Source of the DNA: Schistocerca nitens
Taxonomy: Eukaryota > Arthropoda > Insecta > Orthoptera > Acrididae
Assembly (NCBI RefSeq): GCF_023898315.1
Contig: NC_064616.1
Coordinates: forward strand, 544,847,602 to 544,911,601
Length of the DNA: 64,000 nucleotides
Direction: 5' to 3'
In this document: positions 45,311 through 56,607 of the stretch, piece after piece
Position numbering within the stretch: the stretch's first letter is position 1
How the letters are laid out: every line of letters starts with the position of its first letter
The notes under the pieces: model-generated
Database searches by the model: none
The model's input: only the letters and a program-made list of their open reading frames with translations
What the model was told of the DNA's origin: nothing
Program-made: the position numbers and the translations under genes

Positions 45311-47712
45311 CTCTTGGCAGATAGTCGACATACGATGCCTTTTTTTAAATTTGTAATGACTATAGTAATGGTTTGCAGAACGTCTATCATTTGCCAACAA
45401 ACATTTGTAACCTCAAATCCATTTAGCACTTAGTGCACATCCCTAAACGACGCAGCTCATTCTTCGCACTCAGACAGTGCTGGCCATGAGGCTGCTGGAA
45501 TCTCTTAATAGCAGGTTTCTCTGTTGTTCACCTCTGTCTTGATCTAGCTTTTGACACTACCCTTCACTCGTAGTACTGCTGCAACTAAATGTGTACAAGG
45601 AATTGCACAACCCTCCTGAAGTCCTGCCGTTGATCATCTCCAATTTCTGCCTCAGAGCTGAATGCTTGATATTGGGTAACATTTACTGGGCAGAAATATT
45701 TGCGCTGTTTCTTAACATCAGTTTCCACACCGTTGCCATTCACGTTACAACAGTACTGTCAGTACTGTGGCCCACATTCTGTCCTTTATCATTTTGCATC
45801 GAAAAATTCTCACCTGTTTGTCGCTAGATACAAGACAACGCATACATTACTCAGTTCTCTACATACTCAATTTTTTTTGGATAAAACGATTAATCCGTCC
45901 TGCCACCTTCCGGAAGCACACTCTCCTCCCACTCTATGAATCATTTATTAAAACTTTCCCCTGCTAGTATCGCATGATTGGAATAGCCTTCTCCACTTTT
46001 TTCCTTCAAGCAGTCTGCCGCTATGGTGCAGAAATGCTAAGTTTTTACCCACGATTTTGATTCTTACCTGACACACTTTATTGGGGATTCGGCATCAACA
46101 ACTACAAAAGACATGAAAGACTGTTTTTTTTTATTTTTATTTTTTTATGGAAGGAATATGCAGATATCACTGATGTTCAGCCAGTACCTGTGATGAGTAA
46201 TAACATTCCACTTGATACCTTAGGTTTTTTTAGAGGAGCCAGATCTCGACACTGTTATCTGACACAATACTGACATTTTCTCTCTCTTACTTACAAAGAC
46301 GTCCGTACTCCTCTGTAAATACTCTTCTCTCACAGCACTACACTAACTGCTAACATAACAGCCCAGAGAGGTTTTATCACTCTAGGCTACAACCCTACAA
46401 GTTATGTGATATCTAAGTAGCCGCTTCCTGTATGAAACTGATGATGTGTCTATGTACAGTGTGACGTTCGTTCGTGTGTAAGATTCATCATATCCAGCGG
46501 GTATCAGCAGTCAGCGTCGTCGTTCTCATCTCTGATGTCCTCAAGGGTGAAGACAATGTCTCAATCGGCGCTGGTGGTACCAGGGCAGTAGCGACGCGCA
46601 GGAGGTAGCGACACCGCTGCCTGCTGCCTGCTGTTGCTGCAAAGCGGACCTCCCCAGTCGTTCTGCACTCCTGGTAATGCGGCGCCGGCTGTGTCATTTA
46701 TCCCCACCTTTCTCTATTCATAATTAATTTATTAAATAATTTGACTTATTAATTATTTGTAACAGACGTAATGTTTCGTTCTTAGGCAGAGAAAAATCAA
46801 TAGCCTGCTCAAGAAAAATGGAAGAAGGACAATGTATTTTAAGTGTACTCGAGGTTGAATATTCTACGAGTCTATATATGATCTATTCCATAAGCATTTC
46901 TTGGTGGGGGAGGAAAGTAATATACACTATCTACGATCATAAATGATCCTGTCTACATACATAGATAACTTGCTGTTCCGTCAGAACTACCCTCTACAGT
47001 GTTGCTCTTATCGACAGGCTCACAAGCTCTTCTTCGTTCGTATAGTAACATGCAGCACCGTCGCGGTTTCACTCGGAGCGCGGAAAATCTGTTTCACAGC
47101 CAGATTTCCAGCAATTTTTTACAGCGTGTGAATCCACATCTCATGAAAAGAAAACTCTATCAAAATTCTGCTCCTTCATATTTCCTTTTGCTACTTAGCT
47201 CCGTCAAAAATCACACCGGAGTCTCTAAATCGGGTCACATGAAAGCCGCCATTGACCTCTTCTTTCATTCCCTCCCGAAAACTCCAGGCCGAGCCCTTGT
47301 AGAACTTTAAGTCTTTAGACCTGTGTCACTGTCATCGCGCGTTATTTTGCAACTTGCGCAACAGCGTATGTTGCAATTGTTCGTGTGTTCTTGTTTCTCT
47401 TTCTTTCTTTCTCTTTCTTCGATGCTTACCTGTGAAGGGTTTGCGGCCCGTAGTGACAGCGAGTCTGTGGAACCCTGGCCAACATCAATAACACAGGCCA
47501 ACGAAATATTTTTTTGAAGAACTTGTTTTACTTTGATAGCTGATCTTTATTGATTTTTATGAGCTGATTCCACATCTAGTATTAGTTTTTTTGTATCGCC
47601 CATAGTTCTCGAGCAATATGCTATATGGTAAAAGGGGAAACTAATGAAACGCTTTGTTGGGACATAAGTATTGTTTGTATTTACAGTGAGCTACTTTAAA
47701 CAATGATATATG
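45311..47712. other. no recognised feature
   Basis: Includes a T-rich run (46122-46147), a GC-rich patch near 46490-46690 and short CTTT repeats near 47396-47418. I could not identify any coding or mobile sequence. Confidence 0.5.
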
Positions 47713-49290
47713 TTAATAGAGGTTTCGCTTGTAAGCTGGAATTTGTTTGTATTTTCTTTTCCTGTTTTCTTTGAAGTTTCTTGTGCAGTTTTTTATACTA
47801 TAAGTCGTTTGCTGAACTTCTCGGTGAAGTGACTAACAGTAGTCCCCCATCATGCTGGTGGTCCAGCGGCCTTGGTAGCGTTTTTCCATCACTTTAACGG
47901 CTTAGTAAAAAGCTCTCCTTGCTCCTCACTAACATCTCCCATATTAAACATCCAAAAGTCTTAAACTTCTTTAACACTGTGGCTATAATAGAAACCTATT
48001 CTGGGTCTTTTCACGACCTAAGAACTTTGTAACGATTTGCTTGTATGATACCTATGCTGCTTTCTGATTAAAGGTCAGTGTGGATTCAGAGTTAACATCT
48101 AATATCAATTTTCTAATGTCAGGTCCGACAAAGACGCCCTCTTTTAGTTTAGCTTCTGAAAGGTGTGGAAAATTTTGGCAGAGATACTTAAAGCACGGTC
48201 CATCTTTAGGCAAAGCCTTTACAAACTGTTTCATTAGGCCTAACTTTCTACGTAGAAGTGGTAAGAGCACGTTTTTGGATCTACAAGGTTTCTGCGTAGA
48301 ATTTTTTTCTCGTTAGGTTTTAAAGACTCGCTTACAGGTCAGTTCTTTCTGCACCAGTGTGGATCCCTAGCCCTACGGTCCCATTCACACAAGAAATATG
48401 GAAATTTGGTAAAGCCTCCTTGCTGACCAAGGACCATTCATGTTACTTTTATATTGCCACATATCATCCAATCATGAGCAGAATAGCCTATTTTATTTAG
48501 CACTATTTCAAGGTGTTCATAGCTTTCTTTCATATGAACAGCATGTCCAACAGGTATAGGTGCATACATGTTACCATTGTGTAATAAAACAGCCTTTAAA
48601 CTAGTTTTGGATATATCAAAAAAGCCTCCAGTCTTCCTTTTTTTATTCAATACCAAAATCTTTCATTCAACTGGGAATGTCTGAGCAGTACACTAAATCA
48701 CCTTTGTCTTGAAAAAACTTGGAAAAATGCTGCTCTTTTTTCTATATATGTATATTCAGTTTCCAACTGCCAATTATTTCTTTTCTTTTAATCTAGAACC
48801 AAGCAACTCAGCTTTTTCTTTCATTAAGCCCAGATACCTAACCCAATCTTTAAGCTTGGTTTCGGTAAACAATTAGGACTCTAGACTTTCTGTATTACAG
48901 TGTAATTCATCATCATCTGGTTCATGTGAATCAGATAGTATATCAAAAAATAATTCTGCTGGAAAGGAATTTAAATCATCTGGTGGTTCAGGAAACAGGA
49001 AGTTTACACCATTCCCTACTGGTCAGATAGCAGACGGAAGGTTAGGGTAGCTTATAACCTTCCTGTGTTTCGAATTATGACCAGTAATATCAACACTGCA
49101 AAAGTAGCTATCATCAGAATGATTTCTTGGCTCCCTCCATATCATAGGAACAGCAAATATTAAGGTTTTTTCCTCCTTTTTGGACCATTTTCTCAGATCT
49201 TCAACACACACATTACATACCTTATGTGGCGCCCAAGATTTATTTTGATCACCAAGTGTAGATCCAAAGTATGATATATAAACTTTGATT
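47713..49290 (-). pseudogene. uncharacterised arthropod repeat-borne protein family, decayed
   Basis: Read leftward from 49290: SYFGSTLGDQNKSWAPHKV, CNVCVEDLRKWSKKEEKTL, PMIWREPRNHSDDSYFCSVD and ISYPNLPSAI. A TGA at about 49027 and then an acidic stretch (SDSHEPDDDELH) follow. After frame changes come SKTSLKAVLLHNGNMYAPI, HMKESYEHLEIVLNKIGYSA, LGQQGGFTKFP, KLGLMKQFVKALPKDGPCF, FPHLSEAKLKEGVFVGPDIR, EKRYQGRWTTSMMGDYC and a basic C-terminus ending near 47713. I recognise this order from many unnamed, multi-copy proteins in insects and other animals. The paired Cys residues near the start suggest zinc binding. Its function is not known to me; copy number suggests a transposon origin. About 500 codons with several lesions. 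Confidence 0.75.
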
Positions 49291-49861
49291 ACAATGTCTG
49301 TATTGTTTCTTTGTTGTTTTTTAATAATAAATTCACGTCATATATAACAAAAACTGTAAGCAGATTTTTTATAACCACGATTAGACATTGTACTGAGCAC
49401 ATGTACAGGAAACGGGAAAGTGAGGTTAGGTTGACAGTAAACAAAACACCATCTGTTAACCCAAAAATAGCATCGACCTTTTTTCCCAGCAAATATTTTT
49501 CAGCAGTGCTACCAATTTCATCTACATTCATTACACCTCCGTTTTTGATTATTTTAACTATATGAAAGCTGTTAAATTCTTTTAAAAATTGCTTAATTCA
49601 ATAAATTTAATTGTAAAATATGAAGAAATTGTAGGTAATACAGATTTTTAAGTATCATACAGTATTTGGCATTACCCCCCAAAATAACATAAGAATAAGG
49701 CATTTTCTGCAAAAGAGTTTTACCATCGTTGGCCTGTGTAATCTTTATGAGGGTGTCTTTCCTAACATTGAGGTCCAGCAGTACCCTACAAGTGAAGTAT
49801 TCATGGACTTATTCTGCACGGAATTCCAGAAACTACTCACTGTTATCCCATTTACATCAAT
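49291..49861. other. no recognised feature
   Basis: AT-rich sequence upstream (on the minus strand) of the decayed protein family. It could hold the element's N-terminus or 5' end, but I see no terminal repeat. Confidence 0.45.
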
Positions 49862-50030
49862 TTATATCTGCACATACATACACACTCCAAAGTCAGCATC
49901 CGATGCGTGGCGGAGGGTACGTTGTAGCACTATCAGTCATTTCTTCTCCTGCTCCATTCGCAAATAGAGAGAGAAAAACGATTGTCTAAATGCTTCCGTA
50001 CAAACCCTACTTTATGTTATACATCGTAAC
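49862..50030 (-). mobile_element. LINE 3' fragment, minus strand
   Basis: The phrases gatgcgtggcggagggtacg near 49901 and gagagaaaaacgattgtcta near 49970 match, in reverse, the 3' region of a common orthopteran LINE I recognise. Only about 170 bases are present, as expected for a severely 5'-truncated copy. Confidence 0.55.
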
Positions 50031-50062
50031 GTTAGTGATGGAAATATCAATCTGCAGTCTAT

Positions 50063-50602
50063 ATACACATGGACAGAAACAATTTGAAAAACTTGTAACG
50101 GTGCTGCAGGGTAGGTTGTGCTGAGAAATAATTGTAAAAGAGATTCTGAAGTTAGTCTGTCAGGCCATTGCGTTTACTGTAAAACGATCTTCAAGGGTTT
50201 GAAATTTTGTGTGATGTGGTTGGTGTCTGTGAGGGTACTTGTTTTGGTATAGCCGTGCTGTCTCTCGACCATTTCCACCTGCTTGGGCGTACACCATCTT
50301 GGTTTGTTCCCGACATGAATACCATCCTGTTATTCACGTCGGGAACAAGCCAATGTGGTATTTATGTACGGCCAAGGAGATGGAAATGGTCGAGAGGCAG
50401 CACGGCTATACCAAAACAAGTACCCTCACAGAAACCAACCACATCACACAATATTTCAGACCTATTAAGATCGTTTTACAGTAAACGCAACAGCCTAACG
50501 AAGTAACTTCACAGTTTTTTTTTTTCAATTATTTCTCGGCACCACCTACCCTGCAGCACCGTTACAAGTTTTTCAAACTGTTTCTGTCCATATATACATA
50601 TA
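50063..50602. mobile_element. foldback element: ~540-base near-perfect palindrome
   Basis: The first half (from tatacacatggacagaaaca) is repeated in reverse complement in the second half (to tgtttctgtccatatataca). The match is close to perfect through ggtgctgcagggtagg, gtttactgtaaaacgatctt, ggtacttgttttggtatagc and gttcccgacatgaata. The hairpin turns at about 50320-50332. The many open frames on both strands are consequences of the palindrome. Such arms make a cruciform or a long RNA hairpin if transcribed. I class it as a foldback/MITE-type DNA element. TATA-like bases flank both ends; the true target duplication is unclear. Confidence 0.85.
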
Positions 50603-50758
50603 TACTTACTGTTGACACTGGATCACATACAAAACGCTACGAGTAGTAGTTGTTTGGACTGATTCAGCTTCACAGTGCCAAAACCAAACAGCAAATATCT
50701 GCCGAAACACCAGAGAAGATAGGGCTGAAGATTCACAGGAGAGGCATGAAATGTAATA

Positions 50759-51223
50759 TAGAGAGTGAACATAATAAAACCGACAAACTGCAGGGACGGA
50801 TTCCCGACTGAAAATGGAGAATAAAAGGTCCTATGATTATATCTCCGGAAATGCATCGTTGCCACGGTAGATGACGCTGATGCACAGCACTTCCTCTGGC
50901 CACGTGCTGTGTGTTCCTTGTGTGTTGTAGGATATGCGGTTGACACGAATCCTAGTAGAAGGAATACATAAGTGGCCCACCAAGGAATGATTGTGTGTAT
51001 CCTGCATAACAACCGCTACTTTCTCGATCACTTGCAATCCCATGAAGGTCGCTTTGAGCACCTGTTGCGACGTTAATGCGATGAAACTCTGTACTGTGTT
51101 TCAGGAAGATTTGTCGTCGTTGTACGTCCATTTCTGGACACATGTTCAGAGGAACCTTTTCCTCCATTTTAAATTAGGAAGCTGTCCCTACAGTTTGTCG
51201 GTTTTATTAATGTTTGCTCTGTA
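50759..51223. mobile_element. non-autonomous DNA element with ~70-base terminal inverted repeats
   Basis: Left TA then gagagtgaacataataaaac; right reversed TA then cagagcaaacattaataaaa. Both go on to ccgacaaactg-agggac and an aaaatggag block. TA lies at both borders. The middle holds overlapping minus-strand frames of 71-129 codons with no motif I recognise. It starts right after a solitary fragment (about 50690-50730) of the terminus seen at 44.25 kb. Confidence 0.78.
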
Positions 51224-52189
51224 TAACAAAGTGAGTCACGTAAGACTTAACACCCGGTTTATTTTGGGAACGGCTCCAGATATCGAAACGAGGCTTTCGA
51301 CAATTGATAGTACGCTAAGGGGCAACTACTTTAATATGTGGGGAAGAATCGTAAGTCTTCTGTCGATCGAGACACTGAAGTAATAATGTTTATTTATGGA
51401 ACGGTGTACTCTCCAGAACTCCACTCAGTGCCTCTGGGAATGACAATTACAGTGATATTGCATAGTTCATAACGACGTCGAAAACTTTCGCAAAAAGATC
51501 AGAGAAATTTACTGAAACTGGAATGCAATGCGGCAAGAGTCTGCTGTTGTAAACACCACCGTCAGAGCCCTCATCCCAGGCTCCAAGGTTATATGCGGCA
51601 ACTCAGGCTTACGCTGCTAAGATCACGCATTTGCTATACGACAAATGCCGGATGAGCTATGAGTTTCGTATCTAGAACAACGCCATATGCTAGGTTGTGG
51701 CACATGACATGGGGTCTAGGACTACTATTTCAAATACCTGTAGGTTTCCCGGTATTTGTAGGAACATGTAACTTTACGTCTGGCAGTTATCCATTTACGA
51801 ATGAATCCATCGCGTTGTTGTTCGCTTGTCAAAGCCGAAACAGTAACGTCGGTCGTTCATATTTCATTAACAGCTCTCGTTACCGGAAAAAAAAAACTAC
51901 TGGAATAACTTTCATAGATTTTCAAAAAACAGAAATAATACCTGATCTATCTTTGCCTGGAGACACCTGAAGGCTTCTTAAAGGTAGAACAGGTCCTGTA
52001 GCACAAATGTGTCTACAGTTAGTACGCAAAATTGTAATTACAGTGAATACACTTTAAATAAACTAAATATTTTGTTCATAATGACAAACGACATGTCACC
52101 CCCAAGAGAAATATTTTTTAACGAATTATAGTTATATGCATTACTTAAGCATGTGCTCAAATTATTTACCATCGACTACTAGGCAAATC
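51224..52189. other. no recognised feature
   Basis: One 103-codon plus-strand frame (51659-51970) has no recognisable motif. An A run lies at 51889-51897. Otherwise nothing is seen. Confidence 0.45.
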
Positions 52190-53177
52190 TGCAGTCACCG
52201 TTCGAGAGATAGACGAACAGAAGAAATTATACTAGATGATATGCCGTTGCATGCTATGGCGGTTGGACTGCGAATGTATCCTGACGTAGTTGGAGCTTCA
52301 GGATAGACTGCATCTTTCAGTATTCCCCATACAAAGAAATCAAGAAACCAAATCAGAAGACCTTGCTAGCCATTGTTGTGCAGTATTCCATCCCGTCCAA
52401 CGATTAGGAAAGTATTCATGCAGTACCTGAGTTGCAACACGCGAACAGCAACCTGGGAAGCCGTCGTGTTAGAAACACATGTACTCTCACTTATCAAGTT
52501 GTACCTCTTCTAGAAGATCGGATAGAAAGTTCGTAAGAAAGTGAGCATACATAGTTTCCTTTAGCACCACTGGGATGAAGTAAGGTCACATAATGAAATT
52601 TCCTGTGATGACACAACACACATTTTAGCTCAATGGTCACTGGTGTCGTATATCATGAAGCCAGCTGCTGGCTATCGAGCATTTTACCGAAATCGACATT
52701 ACCAATGTTTGTAAACGCTGCTTCGTCGATATGGAGCACCATGTTGGAAAAAACGTAGAACCGTGTCCCAGACGGAGAGAGTGAACCGATAAAATTCTGT
52801 ATCACGTTCGAAGTCACGTCTTAGAGTTACTGACATAGTGACGGATCATAAAGGAGAATTTGGCTGATGATGCAAGCTACGAATGACTCTCGTCTGACTA
52901 ATCCCACATTACTTGCAGTTCGTCTCGCGCCACCGTGAGGAATTATAAGCGTGAAAGCTAGAACAGCTTCTTCATGTGCGCTGTCAATTGCACTCTTCGC
53001 TCACTATTTGATGTTGAAGCTACCTGTTCGCGCTAGTTAACCAATAATTAATGCACGTGCCTGGCGCGACGGACAGACAGGATAGACATCCCTATACCGT
53101 CGGATCGTTGCGACAGCATTTCTTTGAAAATCGCCGTATGAGAGTAGCATGTCTAACTTCTTCTCGTTAGTGTACAT
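52190..53177 (-). pseudogene. mariner-type transposase (FFxWG family), decayed, minus strand
   Basis: ATG at 53177 opens MYTNEKKLDMLLSYGDFQRN, the N-terminal helix-turn-helix related to that of the element at 17.3 kb (SFEELVDMLLVYGECQRN). The catalytic half is scarcely readable. Near the left end come FLDFFVWGILKDAVYPEAPT (the third acidic motif, Asp before FFVWG, near 52350) and then IACNGISSSIISSVRLSLER (C-terminal helix). Many stops are present. Terminal repeats were not located. Despite the shared N-terminus, the DNA is too diverged for it to be the same family as the 16.5 kb element. Confidence 0.68.
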
Positions 53178-53392
53178 GTCGGTATACAAGGAATGTTGAA
53201 GCACAATAGACCTGCCGTTAGAAGACACAGTTCCTGCTAGTTCTGCAATGCAAACAAGTAAATAGTCGAAAAACCTGAAACAACGATGTAGCCTTGTCTG
53301 AGCGTGGTCACAACGCAACACCTATTCCGGCCGACGCACCTTTATATTTCAGAGTATTTCCCGGATTCTCTTACGTTTCAGCTTCAAAATTA

Positions 53393-53825
53393 ACAAGCCT
53401 TTTGGCTAACCGAAGTGGCCCGGGTTCAGTTCCCGGTTGGGTCGGTCCGCAGCTGGTGGTCGTGCGGTAGCGTTGTCGCTTCCCGCGCCCGGGTTCCCGG
53501 GTTCGATTCCCGGCGGGGTCAGGGATTTTCTCTGCCTCGTGATGACTGGGTGTTGTGTGATGTCCTTAGGTTAGTTATGTTTAAGTGGTTCTAAGTTCTA
53601 GGGGACTGATGAACATCGATGTTAAGTCCCATTGTGCTCAGAGCCATTTGAACCATTTTGAACTGGCTGGGTCGGAGATTTTCTCCGCTCGGGGTCTGGG
53701 TCCTTTGTTATCCTTACGTTCATATCATCGTAACTAACGAATTGGTCTCCAATATGCTATCGTATGGCTTTCCATTACTGACATGGCTGCATGGGCACGA
53801 CCCGAAATCCAATGAATTGAAATAA
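53393..53825 (+). mobile_element. tRNA-derived SINE, type E, split by another SINE
   Basis: Outer copy. The left part (53393-53445) has tggctaaccgaagtggcccg and a B-box-like gggttcagttcccggttggg. The right part (53664 to about 53825) has gagattttctccgctcgggg and ends in an A-rich taaataaagaa-like tail. Removing the inner SINE and one copy of the duplicated gg[t/c]tgggtcgg joins the two parts into one continuous element. The right boundary is approximate. Confidence 0.72.
53446..53663 (+). mobile_element. tRNA-derived SINE with type A body and a different tRNA head
   Basis: Head agctggtggtcgtgcggtag, B box ggttcgattcc near 53502, then cggcggggtcagggatt, tctgcctcgtgatgactgg and tgttgtgtgatgtcctta. 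From there on, the sequence is the type A body to gagccatttgaaccattt. An 11-base duplication with one mismatch (ggttgggtcgg at 53435-53445, ggctgggtcgg at 53664-53674) brackets it. The head is not that of the other type A copies, so the 3' module has been combined with two tRNA heads. Confidence 0.92.
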
Positions 53826-54067
53826 ATAAAGAAGTACATTATAGATCTGTACTCGTCTTTTGCAGCGCAGCCGAATGTCATTAACAAAAGTATATCACTC
53901 TTATTTAAATATCTGTATTTCCTTCAATATCTGGATAGATACAAAAGAAAAGGCTCTTTATCACATACCGAAGTTCGTGCCCCTTTGCGTACTATCTTTT
54001 GAAAACCTCTTTTCTGTATCTGGAACCGCTAACGAAACATATGCAGCGTTACATGACTCACAATATA

Positions 54068-54716
54068 TACAGGGTGTCCCACCTAACTTTAACACATCAT
54101 ATCTTTCCTAAATGAAATGACACTTGAAAAATGCAGCAGACCACGGATGCACCTATGTCATGTGCTCACACAGTAGGCAGGATGCACAAACGGTAAATGC
54201 AAATAAATACCACTTTCAACACAGAGTTACGTTTCTTTTACCGAAATGGACACCAGAGGTGCAATTAGTGATGTCAGATTAGGTTTCACTGCTCTAAATC
54301 TTATTTATGCCTTCTGGCATACTAACTTTAAATGACAGAGACGGTGCCACAGTTTCTGCCTTAATGCGGGTTGCCTGCTATCTTCTGAATCAAGCTGTAG
54401 GCAACCCTTGTTCTGCGCATTACGGAAGAAACTGTGGGTACATTGTCATCCTTTAAAGTCTATGAATTTCAAGAAGTATGACATCTAGAACAGTGAAAAC
54501 AAGTCACCAACTGTACCTCTAGTTTTCATTTCCGTAGACCAAACATACATGTGCCACTAAACAAGTAACTTTTTTTTAATGTGACGCTTGTTTACATTTA
54601 GGGCTTGTGCATTCTTATCCATTGTGTCAACCCCTGACATCGGTGAATCCCTCGCCAATTGCATTTTTCAGTTTATTTTTCGTTTCGGAAACATATCAGT
54701 TGTCAGACACACTGTA
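54068..54716. mobile_element. foldback element: ~650-base diverged palindrome with mariner-like ends
   Basis: Left end TA then cagggtgtcccacctaactt; right reversed TA then cagtgtgtctgacaactg. The two halves pair throughout, for example gaaatggacaccagaggtgc against ggaaatgaaaactagaggta. The turn is at gggttgcctgctatc/ggcaaccc near 54366-54405. Divergence between halves is greater than in the 50 kb palindrome, so this one is older. No coding frame is conserved between arms. TA ends and the cagggtg terminus suggest mobilisation by a mariner-group transposase. Confidence 0.8.
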
Positions 54717-56523
54717 AAATATGAACATACTATGGTATTGTAGATATTAGAATACACGAGATCTCAAGTCTTCAAAATGCTTATCAACATTCCACAATTC
54801 ATTTCATGTTCCTTGTAGAGCAGTCTGCTTTTCTCGTAATTTTGTCTGGGTGTACATCTCTTCTTCAACTACTTCAGCACTTGAATACCTGTATGTTTTG
54901 TTTTTAGAGTTCGCACGGTTTTTTTCTCAGCCGAATTCAGTTACACTGATGGAGAAATATCGAAGGCTTAAACGACTCCTAAGTCGAAGCTACAGTTCCT
55001 TCTCAATGTGCATAATAGCATGTATTGCTTACTACATTACAAACACGATTTTTCACAAGAGGTAATTTAATAATAAATCAGGTCATCGACGATACATTAT
55101 CTGCTTATTTGCTGAAACTTTTCTACAGAAACGTTGACGGGTGGTAGCGAAGATGCGCTACTTGCAGAAATTTTCCTACTTCGACAGGAAACCAGAATAC
55201 TGAGAAAAAAAGAGAGTTCTTGTATGTACATCACTCATTTGTGAAAGATACCTTTCATACGTAGATCCGGAGAGAGTAAGCATTGATTCAGGCGTCTAAT
55301 ATTGAACTTCGCTACGACAGTCTTCGGTTCCTCTGCTTGGCATTTGCGTGAGCACTTTGCTATACATATTAAGCAGCTTTTTGACTGGCTGTTGCTTACA
55401 GCTTTGTGGCTAAATTTAATTCTTCGTAAAAACTATACGTATTTTTCATTTTATTCGGAAGTAACTAAGGACTAACGTTTCAAATTTCCCGTCTGATGTC
55501 CGTGTATCCAGAATGGTTTCATATCAGTTAAATGAGCTGATTCACCAAGACTATGTGTCAACCTGGCCTCCAATGTGAAGCCAGGTTCTCAAAAATCACC
55601 CTCACACACAGGAACACAGCGAGCTGTAGGGGGTGGCGTACGGGCCGCTTCTGCTGGGTCGATAGGGTAGGTTAGTAGCAATGGGTGAAAACAGATAGCG
55701 CGCAAGGAGCAGTGGCCGGCGTGCCACCTGTTGCCTCCCTCTGCTGGCCTGTGTACAAGAGCGACTCTCTGGCCTCGTCTCCAGGGCTTGAGAAAAGCTG
55801 CTGGTTGCCACAACCCCTAATAACCAATCGCAGTGCTGCTACTGCCCATTAGCGCTTCCACGTCGCGAACATAGAAACCAGAAATAGTCATAGCATAGCA
55901 CAGCTGCGTTCACACCTCGCGCCGAGCCAGCACGGCGAAGAAGGGATAAATTCACTTCCTTATTTTAAAGGTGTAAGAAACTCTTGGTGGTGTATAAGAC
56001 TACACCGCATCGTTTTATAAATAGTATTTTTCTTTAAAGCTTTACTTTCCTCGTAAAAAAAGAACAAGCTCCCAATTTTGGTCTTGCGTGATTTCTTAAT
56101 AGCGCTTCTCAGTCGCTTTTGAAAAAAAAATATGCACGTTAAAACATCTGATTTTCCTGCACGTTGTAGAGTGGCATCGTAGTTTCGCCTCAGCGGCTGA
56201 AAGAGTTATACGTTTTATTTGTGAAGGAGGCTTTTATTACTCTCTTTCAGGGAGAGTCACTTAACCTTATCGACACACTGAGGGGTTGGCAGAACACTCT
56301 GTTGCTTCCTCTGCCCATACCGGGCGGAAGTTGTCAGGGCTGGGTGGTCCAGCCCGGTCCTCATCCAGCCTGCTCGTTTAATCTTCTTCCCCCTCTCATG
56401 TGGTCTGTTACACAAGTTCATACGTGGTCTCTCTGTGCGTATCTTGCCCTGTCCTTGTTGCTAGTCTTTCCTATGCTATTTCAGAATGGGGTACCTCTGC
56501 TAAGTGGCGGGGGCTGTGGGATG
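54717..56523. other. no recognised feature
   Basis: Contains a GC-rich patch at about 55585-55815 and another at 56310-56360, with short frames only. Sequence just before 56524 continues beyond the Tc1 at 57987, so both belong to one unidentified region. Confidence 0.45.
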
Positions 56524-56607
56524 TAAATTATGCGATCAAAAGTATCCGGACACCTGGATGAAAATGACTTACAAGTTCGTGGCGCCCTCCATTGGTAGTG
56601 CTGGAAT

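Noticed and set aside
50207-50506. Overlapping plus-strand frames of 81 and 99 codons
   Set aside because: They cross the turn of a near-perfect palindrome, and the same DNA read back on itself explains both; no domain.
55589-55813. GC-rich patch as a CpG-island promoter or exon
   Set aside because: Only short frames on the minus strand, no splice-consistent borders and no known protein similarity; left unassigned.
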